From positions 120,695 to 184,694 of the forward strand of contig JABDMH010000042.1 in NCBI GenBank assembly GCA_013001595.1: DNA of 64,000 nt. Reading direction: 5' to 3'. Shown piece after piece: positions 62,129 to 64,000 of the stretch (positions are counted from its first letter, which is position 1; each line of letters opens with the position of its first letter). The notes under the pieces were generated by a model. That model worked only from the letters and a program-made list of their open reading frames with translations. It ran no database searches and was not told the DNA's origin. The translations under genes were made by a program, and so were the position numbers. This stretch comes from Saprospiraceae bacterium. Its GTDB lineage: Bacteria; Bacteroidota; Bacteroidia; Chitinophagales; Saprospiraceae.

Positions 62129-64000
62129 TTGGTATTAGGTTCTTGGTCTTGTTGATCATCCTTACTTTGATCCCAGATTCTGATGTTGCGGAAGTGCACT
62201 TCTGAACCGTGGCCCAAAAACCCGATATGACCTTTGAGTCGTTTTATACCCGGATGATCTTTACCATCAGCGGTGCCATTACGCGTCACCACATCGATGT
62301 CGCCATGTAAGATCCGTTGGCCATTAAGTATTACTGTAAATCGGTTGCCTTTTACTGCTACCTCCTGCATATTCCATTCGCCTACCGGATTCAATGCTCC
62401 CCGATGTGCTGCCAGCAGCCCGTAGACAGAGCCATGATATTGATATGGCTTTAGCTTCGCATATTTTTCAGCTGTGTTGTCCAAAATTTGCAATTCTTTA
62501 CCCAAATATGCCGCATCCCCTTCTAGGGGTGCATGTATACCCAGGCCATTATTTGCACCTGGTGATAATTTAAAGTCAAACTTCAAAATGAAGTCGGAGT
62601 ATTTTTTTTCAGTATACAAATTGCCACTGCCTCCAGAGATTCCGGGTTGGATGACGATGGCACCGTCTTGTACCACATAATCGACTTTGTTGCCAATCCA
62701 ACCTTCGAGATTTACACCATTAAAGAGTGTTTGATAGCCCGCCAGTACTTCCCGTTGCTCCAAAACAGGAACCTCATCCAGGGTACGAATGTACAGATCT
62801 CGGAATGCCAAAGGTGTGGTATGCGCTTGCAATTCTATTTGTCCGTCGCGAAAGATGGGGCGAGTGCGGTCCCAATAGTTTTCCAAAACCACATTGTCGG
62901 TCACTAGCTCACCATTGAGAAATACGGTCACCTTGTCTTCGATCATGACAATTCGAAACGTATTCCAGGTGCCTACCGGATTATCAGCCGTGACCAATGG
63001 AAGGCTCTCGTGGATCTTATTATTGAATAACCCTCCTGAACCAATCACAATGCTATCCTGATCCGGATCCCAGATCTGTACCTGTGGTGAACCCCGCAAG
63101 TAAAGGCCACTATCGCCATCCTTTTCAATCTTCCAGTCTACCAACATCTCAAAATCACGATAAGTCTCCTCCGTAACCAAATTATCATATCCATCTCCAA
63201 AAAACATGATTTGACCATCTTCCACTTTCCAGCTCTGAGGTAATTTCGCATCGGCTTCCCTTTGCAACTTCTGCAATTCAATGCCAAATAAACTGTCTCG
63301 TACTAAAGGATTGGCTACCAAAGCTTTCCAGCCGGAAAGGTCCTTGCCATTGAACATAGATACAAAGCCCTTATCCTCAGGCATATCTGCTAGATATTGA
63401 TGCAAAAAAGCTAGGGTATAATCCTGATCAGTCATTGACAACACCGTATCTACCCGCATCAAAGTCTCTTTGACCCCTCTTCCGGTCAATCCATATTTTT
63501 CGCCTGTCGCTGGCAGAGCAATACCAACCAGCGCACTAGCAGCCTCGACCTGCAATAGACTATCCTCAAGAAATTGGGCAACAAAGGCAAAGGCAGTATG
63601 TGTCTTAGCACGTCCCAATTGTTGTATTATCTCCTTGCGCTCATCCAGGCTCTCTGCATGCGGCATCAGGGCACGTAGTTGCAGTACTTTCTGGTCTTCA
63701 GTGATGTTGGGATGTCTGATCAGTCGCATTATGGAGGCATATGCTTGCTTTTTGGTAGTTGGCTCCTCTAGCAGAGGGTACAGATCATATATGGCTTCCC
63801 AACTTTGCCACGAAAGAAGTGGCTCTTGATTGGTTGCTTGTTTGATGTATGCCAAAGCATCTTTACCCCCTATAGCAGGTAAGATGTCTTCAAGAAGTTT
63901 GCGACCAGAATTACCAAAAGTTTCAATCAGCGGGCGAGAAATCTCTCCTGGATCTTCCACTTCCTCCACTTTCTTGGCAAAAGCTTTGCGCAACTGCGTC
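62125..64000 (-). CDS. DUF1080 (3-keto-disaccharide hydrolase) protein, 5' end outside window
   Basis: At least 624 residues are present; the frame stays open to the window edge and the first available TTG is not a credible start, so the gene is partial. Residues about 1-200 look like HEAT-type helical repeats (YASIMRLIRHPNITEDQK). Two DUF1080 concanavalin-like domains follow: about 213-405 (FVSMFNGKDLSGWKAL, GDSGLYLRG) and 425-612 (YQTLFNGVNLEGWIGN, ANNGLGIHAPLEG, GHGSEVHFRNIRIW). DUF1080 enzymes hydrolyse 3-keto-glycosides and are often found with ThuA and GFO/IDH/MocA genes. A ThuA gene lies at 23 kb, not in the same operon. Confidence 0.85.
   Translation of the reverse strand, partial: TQLRKAFAKKVEEVEDPGEISRPLIETFGNSGRKLLEDILPAIGGKDALAYIKQATNQEPLLSWQSWEAIYDLYPLLEEPTTKKQAYASIMRLIRHPNITEDQKVLQLRALMPHAESLDERKEIIQQLGRAKTHTAFAFVAQFLEDSLLQVEAASALVGIALPATGEKYGLTGRGVKETLMRVDTVLSMTDQDYTLAFLHQYLADMPEDKGFVSMFNGKDLSGWKALVANPLVRDSLFGIELQKLQREADAKLPQSWKVEDGQIMFFGDGYDNLVTEETYRDFEMLVDWKIEKDGDSGLYLRGSPQVQIWDPDQDSIVIGSGGLFNNKIHESLPLVTADNPVGTWNTFRIVMIEDKVTVFLNGELVTDNVVLENYWDRTRPIFRDGQIELQAHTTPLAFRDLYIRTLDEVPVLEQREVLAGYQTLFNGVNLEGWIGNKVDYVVQDGAIVIQPGISGGSGNLYTEKKYSDFILKFDFKLSPGANNGLGIHAPLEGDAAYLGKELQILDNTAEKYAKLKPYQYHGSVYGLLAAHRGALNPVGEWNMQEVAVKGNRFTVILNGQRILHGDIDVVTRNGTADGKDHPGIKRLKGHIGFLGHGSEVHFRNIRIWDQSKDDQQDQEPNTN

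Overview
The window is a chromosomal segment of a Bacteroidota bacterium. The evidence is promoters of the phylum type (TAnnTTTG), few Shine-Dalgarno sequences, a type IX secretion sorting domain (26498-28657), a PorU-like C25 protease (57105-62069), the futalosine menaquinone enzyme MqnC, a fused alpha-beta 2-oxoacid dehydrogenase E1, and Bacteroidota-specific families such as DUF5606. Gene content fits Saprospirales-like marine or sludge bacteria, but that finer placement is inference. No rRNA, tRNA, CRISPR array, transposase or prophage was seen.

Layout. 1-13.6 kb is mostly housekeeping: the rimP-nusA operon start with a leader hairpin, an esterase-bicupin protein, mqnC, uvrA, a CPBP protease, a GH3-family enzyme, recO, E1 dehydrogenase, DUF5606 and a glycosyltransferase. 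13.6-29 kb holds envelope and replication genes: bamA, uppS, a WecA/TagO-type transferase, crcB, dnaE, a ThuA protein, a MATE transporter, a PASTA protein, a T9SS cargo protein and a rhodanese. 47-64 kb holds radA, an O-antigen-ligase-like TPR protein, an OmpA lipoprotein, an AstE-like deacylase, a DUF4861 lipoprotein, PorU2 and a DUF1080 protein.

The accessory and most interesting part is 29.1-47.2 kb. It holds three exported cysteine-protease-fold proteins: a papain-family enzyme, a TPR-CHAT protein with a C-terminal membrane anchor, and a caspase-like protein. With them are a seven-gene ECF sigma/anti-sigma operon encoding unrecognised envelope proteins, two related secreted Ig-like proteins, and a candidate small RNA. 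Five sites share an AGGACA(A/T)T element followed 15-16 nt later by AC(A/T). They lie before the sigma operon, both Ig-like genes (one leading into the papain gene), the candidate RNA and the caspase gene. I read this as a possible promoter class for the local ECF sigma factor, and so as a self-regulated envelope proteolysis system. That is a hypothesis from sequence reading, not a known system.

Start sites were moved downstream for several genes (uvrA, radA, the esterase, the first Ig-like gene, DUF5606) because the longest frames begin at TTG codons or inside promoter-like motifs.
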